Shown one piece after another: positions 1-4,738 of a stretch of 7,061 nt of DNA; positions within the stretch are counted from its first letter, which is position 1, and each line of letters begins with the position of its first letter. A program made the translations under genes and the position numbers. The notes below the pieces were generated by a model. That model was not told the DNA's origin. It did no database searches and was given only the letters and a program-made list of their open reading frames with translations. The stretch lies in assembly GCA_013151975.1 (NCBI GenBank), contig JAADHG010000243.1, forward strand, positions 1-7,061, given 5' to 3'. This stretch comes from Chlorobiota bacterium. GTDB taxonomy: Bacteria; Bacteroidota; Bacteroidia; Flavobacteriales; Flavobacteriaceae.

Positions 1-61
1 GGAATTCCAATTTATTGGCTTCATGCGTTAAATTGTAGCACAAGTGTGTGCCTATTGGCAT
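1..61 (-). CDS. 5' end of an unidentified cassette gene, cut by the window edge
   Basis: Just downstream of the attC at 84-177 on the minus strand, an open frame starts at an ATG (59-61) and stays open to the window edge, about 20 codons. Its product begins MPIGTHLCYNLTHEANK. The position, some 23 bases after the attC core, is where a cassette gene should start, and every neighbour has the same orientation. No Shine-Dalgarno is visible. A rival start in another frame lies at 22-24 (MKPINWNS, also open). The fragment is too short for a family call, and I cannot exclude that this is non-coding leader. Confidence 0.4.
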   Translation of the reverse strand, partial: MPIGTHLCYNLTHEANKLEF

Positions 62-83
62 CACTTTGATTGGGTTTTTAAAT

Positions 84-177
84 GGCTAACGTTTGAAATA
101 ACTTGACGGTTTTACACAGAGCAGAGCGTTAGCGGCGCGGCGTGTAAAACCGGTCAACGTTAATTGACTTGTTAGTG
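84..177 (-). repeat. attC site of the lipoprotein cassette
   Basis: On the minus strand the site runs from a degenerate R'' core CACTAAC (171-177) to the R' core GTTAGCC (84-90). Between them are two arms that pair: CCGGTTTTACAC and GTGTAAAACCG. Apart from length and small changes it is the same repeat as the sites at 2756-2845, 5353-5442 and 6081-6170. Its apical loop carries an extra core-like GTTAGCG (plus strand, 128-134) where the sister sites read GCGAAGCG. Confidence 0.85.
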
Positions 178-192
178 ATGAGGTTAATGTTA

Positions 193-483
193 TCAACAGT
201 CAAAATAACCTAATGTGATAATGGATAGTGTTATGTCGAATAAATCACATGAATTGATAGCTTTATCTCTTTCTTTTTGCGCTTCTTCGTTATAGTAGTC
301 TGCCATGCGGTCAACGTCTCGTTCTCTATAATCCTTTGCTGCTTTTTCATGAATTTCAGCAGTACGAAAATGTCTATCACTGGCGCTGGGACTAGTGCTC
401 TGTTTACCGTTTGAACAGGACGTAGAGAGCATTAACGCTATGAGTAACAATGCAGTTTTGAATTGTATATGTATTTTTTTCAT
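193..483 (-). CDS. small putative lipoprotein, cassette gene
   Basis: From the ATG at 481-483 the product has 96 residues. It opens with a basic MKK start, a hydrophobic stretch (about residues 10-19) and a cysteine in LSTSC at residue 23, followed by Ser/Asn-rich sequence. That is the layout of a lipoprotein signal peptide, although Ser rather than Leu sits at -3. The mature part is short, charged and helical, with many Arg, Glu and Asp, and ends in CDLFDITLSIITLGYFDC, a hydrophobic tail bracketed by two cysteines. I do not recognise the family. A GTG at 487-489 would add two residues, but it lies inside the attC core GTTAGTG, so I prefer the ATG. Neither start has a Shine-Dalgarno. The coding start is 3 bases past the core, so translation probably depends on the cassette upstream (532-918). 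The stop is followed at once by the attC at 84-177. Possible roles include a cell-envelope or exclusion-type lipoprotein (speculative). Confidence 0.72.
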   Translation of the reverse strand: MKKIHIQFKTALLLIALMLSTSCSNGKQSTSPSASDRHFRTAEIHEKAAKDYRERDVDRMADYYNEEAQKERDKAINSCDLFDITLSIITLGYFDC

Positions 484-486
484 AAT

Positions 487-527
487 CACTAACAGTTTAA
501 TTAACGGGACCCCACGTCCCGTTATAC
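487..527 (-). repeat. miniature attC-like site (copy 1 of the 46-bp repeat)
   Basis: This lies where the attC of the 532-918 cassette belongs. On the minus strand it reads GTATAAC (R''-like, 521-527), then AACGGGAC - GTGGG - GTCCCGTT, a perfect 8-bp stem with a 5-base loop (503-523), then TTAATTAAACTGTTAGTG (R' core at 487-493). The last part resembles the L'-R' half of the full attC sites (TTAACTCAAACGTTA). At 41 bp it lacks the usual paired L''/L' arms. The surrounding 46 bp (489-534) recur without a mismatch at 937-982. A weak hairpin terminator on the plus strand is an alternative reading. Confidence 0.6.
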
Positions 528-531
528 ATTT

Positions 532-918
532 TTAGCCCTTTTTCTGTTTTTTTATAAGTAAAAATCTTGCGTCTCTTCGTATATTTTCTAAGCTGATATT
601 CGCGCTTTTTATATGAGAACTATCCCATGCTTCACCATCATGCCAAAAACGACTCTTAAGGCTGAAGCGGCTCGCTAGATTTGCATCATATCTTCTGGTG
701 AGATTTGCGACTCTGTCCCATTTCTCTGCTAACTGTAGTTGCCATTGACGTTTAGCATTGCTATCGGAGGTATCAGTTTCGTAATAAGAAACTGTCGAAT
801 AGTATGCGTCACCTAATGCTTCTAGAGCTTCATTAACTCTGTCTTGATCTTTTTCACGATGAGCATCTAGGATAGCTAATATCCCAATCACGGCGGTAGA
901 TAATAGTTCCCAAGTCAT
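532..918 (-). CDS. hypothetical cassette protein with N-terminal hydrophobic helix
   Basis: The product has 128 residues. A hydrophobic helix occupies about residues 3-18 (WELLSTAVIGILAILD), followed by a highly charged, probably helical region with several Trp and Tyr and a very basic C-terminus ending KKQKKG. This suggests a single N-terminal membrane anchor or amphipathic helix with a cytoplasmic domain. I do not recognise the family. The start is well supported: ATG at 916-918 is preceded four bases upstream by AGAGGAGG, the strongest ribosome-binding site in the window. The stop codon TAA (532-534) lies inside the 46-bp repeat. The cassette is bounded on both sides by that identical repeat (489-534 and 937-982), so it could have moved or been copied as a 448-bp unit. 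A promoter-like sequence in the gene-less cassette just upstream (1006-1035) faces this gene. Confidence 0.8.
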   Translation of the reverse strand: MTWELLSTAVIGILAILDAHREKDQDRVNEALEALGDAYYSTVSYYETDTSDSNAKRQWQLQLAEKWDRVANLTRRYDANLASRFSLKSRFWHDGEAWDSSHIKSANISLENIRRDARFLLIKKQKKG

Positions 919-922
919 TTTT

Positions 923-930
923 CCTCCTCT
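923..930 (-). promoter_or_regulatory. strong Shine-Dalgarno of the 128-residue gene
   Basis: AGAGGAGG on the minus strand, four A residues before the ATG at 916-918. It fixes this start and stands out because four other cassette genes in the window have no visible ribosome-binding site. Confidence 0.75.
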
Positions 931-934
931 ACGG

Positions 935-975
935 GGCTAACAGTTTAATTAACGGGACCCCACGTCCCGTTATAC
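935..975 (-). repeat. miniature attC-like site (copy 2 of the 46-bp repeat)
   Basis: Minus strand: R''-like GTATAAC (969-975), the same 8-bp stem and GTGGG loop (951-971), and R' core GTTAGCC (935-941). Identity with copy 1 covers 937-982. It closes the gene-less cassette 981-1380. The sister cassette (2371-2762) has a normal 90-bp attC at this point, so this copy seems to have replaced or shrunk the original site. Confidence 0.6.
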
Positions 976-980
976 ATTTT

Positions 981-1380
981 TATATTGCCGAAGTTAATTT
1001 GATTAACCATAACTTACAAAGCCTGCGTGGTTCAAGTAAACCGCCAAAAAAAGCCAAAGGCGATAAAGAATTTTTTAACAGCACTGCCTGTGTTTGCCGC
1101 CCGTTTTAAGGCTTGCACCCAGATCGGCGAGTACGGCTGAATTATGTCGCCAACCTGGATTGCGGCAGAGTAGGCGGTGCCTGGCAACACGGCAAGTTAA
1201 AGGTTTTAACCGAGCTTATCGGTTTGATTGCAATTTATTGTAATCATTCCACTGTGCCTAATTAACCTGTTAATGGCGAAGAAGAACAAAAGCGGCAAGC
1301 TCTTAATGTTGATGTTTGTGGTGTTACCGTTTACAGCGATTACAAACCAACAATATTATTTTTTGTTTTTGCAATATAAC
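981..1380 (-). repeat. gene-less cassette, copy 1 of a 400-bp dispersed repeat
   Basis: Between the attC at 1374-1460 and the mini-site at 935-975 there is no convincing gene. The whole insert aligns with 2371-2762 at roughly 88% identity by eye, with several 1-base indels and one 7-base insertion here (991-997). A 52-codon minus-strand frame (1032-1190, GTG start, ending FGFFWRFT) is broken by indels in the other copy. A 61-codon plus-strand frame (1228-1413) runs into the attC and is also frameshifted there. The conservation is therefore of nucleotide sequence rather than a protein. The best-kept part faces the downstream gene and looks like a promoter (1006-1035). It could be a promoter cassette, a small RNA cassette or a decayed gene. 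Confidence 0.7.
1006..1035 (-). promoter_or_regulatory. putative promoter in gene-less cassette copy 1
   Basis: Minus strand TTGAAC (1030-1035) and TATGGT (1006-1011) are separated by 18 bases. Each hexamer matches the sigma-70 consensus at 4 of 6 positions. It points toward the gene at 532-918, about 90 bases away. The same arrangement is kept at 2389-2418 in the second copy. Moderate match only; no transcription evidence. Confidence 0.35.
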
Positions 1381-1460
1381 GCCTTGCTAACCGGCCATTT
1401 ATACAGAGTGTAGCGAAGCGAAACGGCGTATAAATGGTCGGGTTGAGCTAATTGTTAGAT
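1374..1460 (-). repeat. attC site of the first DUF4145 cassette
   Basis: Minus strand: R'' core ATCTAAC (1454-1460), which fits RYYYAAC exactly, and R' core GTTATAT (1374-1380). The arms CCATTTATACGCC and GTATAAATGG pair. The outline and length (87 bp) match the other long sites in the window. Confidence 0.88.
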
Positions 1461-1465
1461 GTTTT

Positions 1466-2263
1466 TTATTTTTCATCGCGTTTCTTAATTTGATTTTTTG
1501 CATTATCAGGTAAGTTATCAAACATAGATTTAACATGTTTTGGTTCTGTAATCATTTTTTCAGAGATTATATTAACTAGGCCGAATAAGCTTTTAGCTGT
1601 TTCATCATTATCCTGCAGGTCAATCTGTCCGGGATGTACAGCGTTATTTCCAATTACTCTGACAATATCAAGAGCTTCTTTGACTTGTGTATTTAGGCCT
1701 TCTTTAACTAATGCCGCGATGTCACTGTTTAAATGTTTACCCGGTTGACCTAGATGCATACAAAGCTTTTGAATTGCTAACCTGAGAAGTGCCGCAGCGC
1801 CTCTAGGTGATTTTGCAAGGATAGAGCTTGCCTCCTCGTAGTCATTTAAAATATCTTGTGGTAAATCTTTGTTTGGTGGAATTATATATTCTTTTTGGGG
1901 GAACAGTAGTTCGTCATGTACCCAAACTGATATTTTCTTACAGCTATAGCATTTGCTCAAATTTAGATTATAGATATTGTTGTAAAGATAGACCCCGCCT
2001 TTAACGTCCTCTAAAAAAACTAATTTGTCATTTATTCTGTCTGCCAGTTTTAGTAATTTATTTTGTAACTTTGAACCCATTTCTTTATCTGACTGTATAA
2101 TTTCAATGAGCTTTTCACCAGGAACAAGTGGTGTATTTTTATTTGGTATTGGATCTGCTGCTAATTTAAACCAAGTTTGATCCGAATGTGCGCCACAATG
2201 TGGGCAATTAAAATTATGTTTATTTATAGTGGCCGGGTGCGGTACTGTTGTTTTAATATTCAT
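1466..2263 (-). CDS. zinc-ribbon plus DUF4145 domain protein
   Basis: The product has 265 residues. Near the N-terminus CPHCG (Cys20, Cys23) pairs with CYSC (Cys105, Cys108), which looks like a split zinc ribbon whose two knuckles are separated by an insert of about 80 residues. Residues about 138-240 match the DUF4145 pattern: an acidic helix, RGAAALLRLAIQKLC, LNSDIAALV, and the signature RVIGNNAVHPG (202-212). From family knowledge, DUF4145 occurs alone or joined to restriction and other defence proteins and is thought to be a HEPN-related helical fold. Here the Arg of the HEPN motif is replaced by Gly205 before Asn206, so nuclease activity is doubtful. The start at 2261-2263 has only a weak GACGAG ribosome-binding site, and the cassette core GTTAGAT lies 22 bases upstream. 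The gene-less cassette with its promoter-like element (2389-2418) lies immediately upstream. A second DUF4145 gene is at 5444-6058. Confidence 0.88.
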   Translation of the reverse strand: MNIKTTVPHPATINKHNFNCPHCGAHSDQTWFKLAADPIPNKNTPLVPGEKLIEIIQSDKEMGSKLQNKLLKLADRINDKLVFLEDVKGGVYLYNNIYNLNLSKCYSCKKISVWVHDELLFPQKEYIIPPNKDLPQDILNDYEEASSILAKSPRGAAALLRLAIQKLCMHLGQPGKHLNSDIAALVKEGLNTQVKEALDIVRVIGNNAVHPGQIDLQDNDETAKSLFGLVNIISEKMITEPKHVKSMFDNLPDNAKNQIKKRDEK

Positions 2264-2285
2264 GACTCGTCTTTGGTGGTTTTTT

Positions 2286-2375
2286 ATCTAACGCTTAAGC
2301 TCAGCTGACCGGCGATGCGCCGCAGAACGAAGTGGCGCGGCGTGTTGCTGGGTCAGATGCAGCGCATTGTTATAT
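2286..2375 (-). repeat. attC site of gene-less cassette copy 2
   Basis: Minus strand: R'' core ATATAAC (2369-2375), R' core GTTAGAT (2286-2292). The arms CTGACCCAGCAACACGCCGCGCC and GGCGCATCGCCGGTCAGC pair only partly. Length is 90 bp. The central part differs from the CGTTTTATAC type of the other long sites, so this cassette carries its own attC lineage although its insert resembles 981-1380. Confidence 0.8.
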
Positions 2376-2762
2376 TGCCGTTTGATTAACCATAACTTAC
2401 AAAGCCTTCGTGGTTCAAGTAAACCGCCAAAAAAAAGCTAAAGGCGATAAAGAATTTTTTTAATAGCACTGCCTGTGTTTACCGCCCGTTTTAAGGCTTG
2501 CACCCGTATCAGCGAGTACGGCTGAATTGTGTTGCCAGCCTGGATTGCAGCAGAGTGGGTGTGCCTGGTAACACTGCAAATTAAAGGTTTTAACCGAGCT
2601 TGTCTGTTGCATTGCAATTTATTGTAATCATCCCACCGTGCCTAATTAACCTGCTAATGGTGAAGAAGAACAAAAAGCGACAAGCACCGAATGTTGATAT
2701 TTGCGCTACTGTTTACTGTGGTTGCAAACTAACAATATTATTTTTGTTTTTGACAATATAAC
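2371..2762 (-). repeat. gene-less cassette, copy 2 of the 400-bp dispersed repeat
   Basis: This is the counterpart of 981-1380 at roughly 88% identity by eye, in the same orientation. No open frame is shared between the copies. Here the minus-strand frame is shifted near 2557 and again in the T/A runs near 2450-2460, where it ends in an early stop (KKILYRL). I see no ribosome-binding site followed by a credible gene. Similarity stops on both sides at the attC cores, so the repeat is exactly the cassette insert. That implies it moves or duplicates as a cassette. Confidence 0.7.
2389..2418 (-). promoter_or_regulatory. putative promoter in gene-less cassette copy 2
   Basis: Minus strand TTGAAC (2413-2418), 18-base spacer, TATGGT (2389-2394), identical in both hexamers and in spacing to copy 1 with a single change in the spacer. 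It faces the DUF4145 gene at 1466-2263, with an attC in between. Weak by consensus; the conservation is the main support. Confidence 0.35.
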
Positions 2763-2845
2763 GTTTGAGTTAACCGGCCGTTTTATACAGAGCAGAGCGA
2801 AGCGGCGCGGCGTATAAAACGGTCGGGTTGGACGATTTGTTAGGT
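2756..2845 (-). repeat. attC site of the Trp-rich cassette
   Basis: Minus strand: R'' core ACCTAAC (2839-2845, perfect RYYYAAC), R' core GTTATAT (2756-2762). The arms CCGTTTTATAC and GTATAAAACGG form an 11-bp perfect stem around a GC-rich apical loop. Outside the cores it differs from 5353-5442 at only three bases. The stop codon of the gene at 2840-3370 lies inside R''. Confidence 0.92.
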
Positions 2846-3370
2846 ACTGGCACCTGCCACCCAAACTTCATGTTGCGATTGCAGTTTTTCATATTTTTTA
2901 TGAATCATACCCCTCAAGTAAGCTGTGCGCATATGCCCCTCAATTAGCTGATAAGGCAGGCAAAACTTTTCGTCTGGAAGGCCTCTTGGGTGGTTTATAT
3001 CACCACCGTTTTCATAAACAAGTATTGGCTCAGGAGTTGTGCCGTTTTCTAGCATATACTGCGCTAGCCAAGTTTCACGCCGTTGTTTATTTTTAAACAA
3101 CTCATCACCCCAAAAATCTAAGGTATCAAGCCAATCACCATGGTGCATTATTTGAAGGATTTGGTCATTAGTAAATATCCGTTTTTCGTAGTTCCATTCA
3201 AGTGCGCCATTAGGGAGCCAATAATCTTCGAAGTCACTCCAATGTCTATGTACCCAAATACGAACTAAACATTCTGGAAAATTTGTAAAATCAAGTGGCC
3301 AACGTTTAATGTATTCCTCATACGGCTCAACTTCAAAATCACCGTAACCATTTACACTAGGTATATCCAT
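2840..3370 (-). CDS. Trp-rich hypothetical protein with a ParB-like EGHxR motif
   Basis: The product has 176 residues and is acidic and unusually rich in aromatics (Trp at 24, 39, 44, 51, 59, 80, 87 and 101). The C-terminal part reads PEPILVYENGG (113-123), then after a short loop LIEGHMRTAYLRGM (142-155). A PI-x-V strand followed by [I/V]-[E/D]-GHxR and a helix is the pattern of the ParB/sulfiredoxin-like fold, where that motif contacts nucleotide phosphates. This is a motif-level resemblance only, and the rest of the protein is not recognised. It has no signal peptide or membrane segment, so it is probably cytoplasmic. ATG at 3368-3370 lies 12 bases after the core GTTAGGT with no clear ribosome-binding site. 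The TAA stop (2840-2842) is supplied by the R'' core of its own attC. Confidence 0.78.
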   Translation of the reverse strand: MDIPSVNGYGDFEVEPYEEYIKRWPLDFTNFPECLVRIWVHRHWSDFEDYWLPNGALEWNYEKRIFTNDQILQIMHHGDWLDTLDFWGDELFKNKQRRETWLAQYMLENGTTPEPILVYENGGDINHPRGLPDEKFCLPYQLIEGHMRTAYLRGMIHKKYEKLQSQHEVWVAGAST

Positions 3371-3382
3371 ATGTTTTTAAGT

Positions 3383-3449
3383 ACCTAACGTTTAAATTAA
3401 GGGGCTCACGACGCTTTTTCGCGAGTCCCGCTTGAACGCATTGTTATAC
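3383..3449 (-). repeat. short attC site of the HEPN-like cassette
   Basis: Minus strand: R'' core GTATAAC (3443-3449), R' core GTTAGGT (3383-3389, perfect GTTRRRY). Length is 67 bp. The flanks AATGCGTTCAAGCGGG and CCCCTTAATTTAAACG follow the layout of short integron attC sites such as those of aadA cassettes. The upstream gene's last 14 codons and stop lie inside this site. Confidence 0.85.
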
Positions 3450-4029
3450 GCTTGTGATTGACGGTTAAAAAGTTAGCAATAGGTACACTTGACTGGTAGA
3501 TTGCTTCTCTTACCAACAAAAATACGGGCCATTGTGAACTTTGTTTATTAAACCAAGCTATATTTTTATCTGTAATATAACTAGCATTATCGTTGAGCAT
3601 ATCTTTTTTTATTTCATCAAAAAAAATACTGTTTTGCTCTACAGGGGTCTCACCGCTGTCACCTAAATATTGCCACAGTTTTTTCTTATGATTTCCTTTT
3701 AATGATGCAGAGTGAATTGCTAAATCGCGCGCCTTACTGAGCACGGTAACTAAGGTATTATTGCTTAAGGTTTCTTTAAATTCACTCTGTTTCCAGATTG
3801 GAGCGATACCCATGTTTTTAAAATCAGCTTTGAGTACATCAAAGATTGATTTATATTCTGACAAGCTGGCACGGTAATACCAACGTGATGTTTTTTCATT
3901 ATTTTTATTTGCTTCTTTTTCGCATAATTCTGCAAAGTGCAATGCAGCCCTAACTCTATCAGCTGATTCGGGCAGTAACTGATATGAGCCTTGCACATAA
4001 TTATTGCCAATAACTTCAATGTCTTTCAT
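3406..4029 (-). CDS. putative HEPN-like protein (RDLAIH motif), cassette gene
   Basis: From the ATG at 4027-4029 the product has 207 residues and is largely helical. Residues 101-106 are RDLAIH, which fits the R-[N/D/H]-xxx-H signature of HEPN ribonucleases. It is preceded by a helix rich in conserved-looking polar residues (RASLSEYKSIFDVL, 53-66), as expected for the HEPN bundle. HEPN proteins cut RNA in many toxin, abortive-infection and CRISPR systems. The family call rests on one motif and is tentative. A longer frame starting at GTG 4078-4080 would add 17 residues, but these are encoded by the attC at 4038-4098, so I reject it. No ribosome-binding site precedes the ATG, and the core GTTATAC is only 8 bases upstream. 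At the other end the frame runs through its own attC, so the last 14 residues are attC-encoded. No partner antitoxin gene shares the cassette. Confidence 0.75.
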   Translation of the reverse strand: MKDIEVIGNNYVQGSYQLLPESADRVRAALHFAELCEKEANKNNEKTSRWYYRASLSEYKSIFDVLKADFKNMGIAPIWKQSEFKETLSNNTLVTVLSKARDLAIHSASLKGNHKKKLWQYLGDSGETPVEQNSIFFDEIKKDMLNDNASYITDKNIAWFNKQSSQWPVFLLVREAIYQSSVPIANFLTVNHKRITMRSSGTREKAS

Positions 4030-4037
4030 ATTATTGC

Positions 4038-4098
4038 GTATAACGCCTTGCTCAGTGGCGCGCGCCTTTGGTGCGTCCACTGGAGCTGATTGTTAGGG
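4038..4098 (-). repeat. short attC site of the HD-hydrolase cassette
   Basis: Minus strand: R'' core CCCTAAC (4092-4098), R' core GTTATAC (4038-4044). The arms CAGTGGACGCACC and GGCGCGCGCCACTG can pair around CCAGTGG / CCACTG. At 61 bp it is the shortest conventional attC here, close to the minimum known for functional sites. Confidence 0.85.
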
Positions 4099-4106
4099 TA
4101 TGATTT

Positions 4107-4649
4107 TTATAAATATTGATCATATGTATCAATTTTTATTTTTAATCTTTCAGCTAGAAACTGACTTGCTTCGCCGAGCTGCTCTAATATGAAACGAGCT
4201 TCATTTTGATATTTAGCAATTTTTTCATTATTCCAGTGTTTTGGTGGTGGTTGTAAATTTGTAATTCGATCACATAATTTAACCATCCATACTTCTTTTG
4301 GCTGTTCTTTTATTCTATTTATGCTGTCTTGCATTTGTTCAGCCTTGGATGGCAGATTTTTATTCTTAGTTAGCGATAAAACTCCATCGGCAACTTCATT
4401 CCCAAATAGTTTTTGTATATCTTCGTATGAAGTTGAAGTGTCCTCAATTGAATCATGTAACAACGCACACAATACAAGAATATTCGGATTATTTATGGTC
4501 TTGTTGGCTATAGCTGCTGTTGCTTCCATTGCAACAAGACCAAGGTGGTTAATGTATGGAATGTCGCTTCCAGGTATTTTTTGCCCATTATGAATGGCAG
4601 AGGCAAAATTCCATGCTTCTAAATATTTATCTTGATTCCAATTATTCAT
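4107..4649 (-). CDS. HD-domain hydrolase, (p)ppGpp hydrolase-like (SpoT/MESH1 type)
   Basis: The product has 180 residues and is a single HD domain. Visible motifs in order are: IHNGQK and PYINHLGLVA with His35; LLHDSIEDT with His65-Asp66 and Glu69-Asp70; and KLCDRITNL with Asp127. These are the four metal ligands (His, His-Asp, Asp) and the Glu-Asp pair that in SpoT and MESH1 activates water to remove pyrophosphate from the 3' position of (p)ppGpp. The length is that of stand-alone small alarmone hydrolases, without synthetase or regulatory domains. All catalytic residues seem present, but the usual Arg-Lys after the first helix is changed (QKIPGSD), so the substrate may differ. ATG at 4647-4649 has AAGG seven bases upstream. 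No toxic alarmone synthetase is encoded in the cassette, so it may act on host alarmone or a phage- or competitor-made nucleotide (inference). Confidence 0.9.
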   Translation of the reverse strand: MNNWNQDKYLEAWNFASAIHNGQKIPGSDIPYINHLGLVAMEATAAIANKTINNPNILVLCALLHDSIEDTSTSYEDIQKLFGNEVADGVLSLTKNKNLPSKAEQMQDSINRIKEQPKEVWMVKLCDRITNLQPPPKHWNNEKIAKYQNEARFILEQLGEASQFLAERLKIKIDTYDQYL

Positions 4650-4666
4650 AAGATACCTTTTTTAAA

Positions 4667-4738
4667 CCCTAACGATCCAGCTTACGGGATTTTGTGTAGC
4701 GCAGCGTAACAAAATTCCGGTACAGCGCCTTGTTAGCT
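4667..4738 (-). repeat. attC site of the 203-residue cassette
   Basis: Minus strand: R'' core AGCTAAC (4732-4738), R' core GTTAGGG (4667-4673). The arms CCGGAATTTTGT and ACAAAATCCCG pair around TACGCTGCGCTAC. Length is 72 bp. The R'' core supplies the stop codon of the gene at 4733-5344. Confidence 0.88.

Noticed and set aside
1..8. EcoRI-type GGAATTCC at the very start
   Set aside because: It might mark a clone end, but one 6-base site is too likely by chance, and the other end shows nothing similar.
1032..1190. 52-codon minus-strand frame in gene-less cassette copy 1 (ends FGFFWRFT)
   Set aside because: It starts at GTG right after an in-frame stop, has no ribosome-binding site, and is broken by several indels in the second copy. 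I treat it as shared nucleotide sequence, not a gene, though a decayed gene is possible.
1209..1224. AACCGA / TCGGTT hairpin in gene-less cassette copy 1
   Set aside because: The pairing is lost in copy 2 (TCTGTT) without a compensating change, so it gives no support for a conserved RNA structure.
1228..1413. 61-codon hydrophobic frame on the plus strand
   Set aside because: It starts at TTG without a ribosome-binding site, ends inside an attC, runs against every other gene, and is frameshifted in the sister copy at 2371-2762.
3765..4019. 84-codon minus-strand frame
   Set aside because: It overlaps the HEPN-like gene in another frame and has no start signal of its own; shadow frame.
4030..4080. 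17-residue N-terminal extension of the HEPN-like gene from a GTG start
   Set aside because: The extension is the attC at 4038-4098 read as codons. The ATG at 4027-4029 follows the core as in neighbouring cassettes.
4321..4593. 90-codon plus-strand frame
   Set aside because: It is the antisense shadow of the HD hydrolase, whose motifs are clear.
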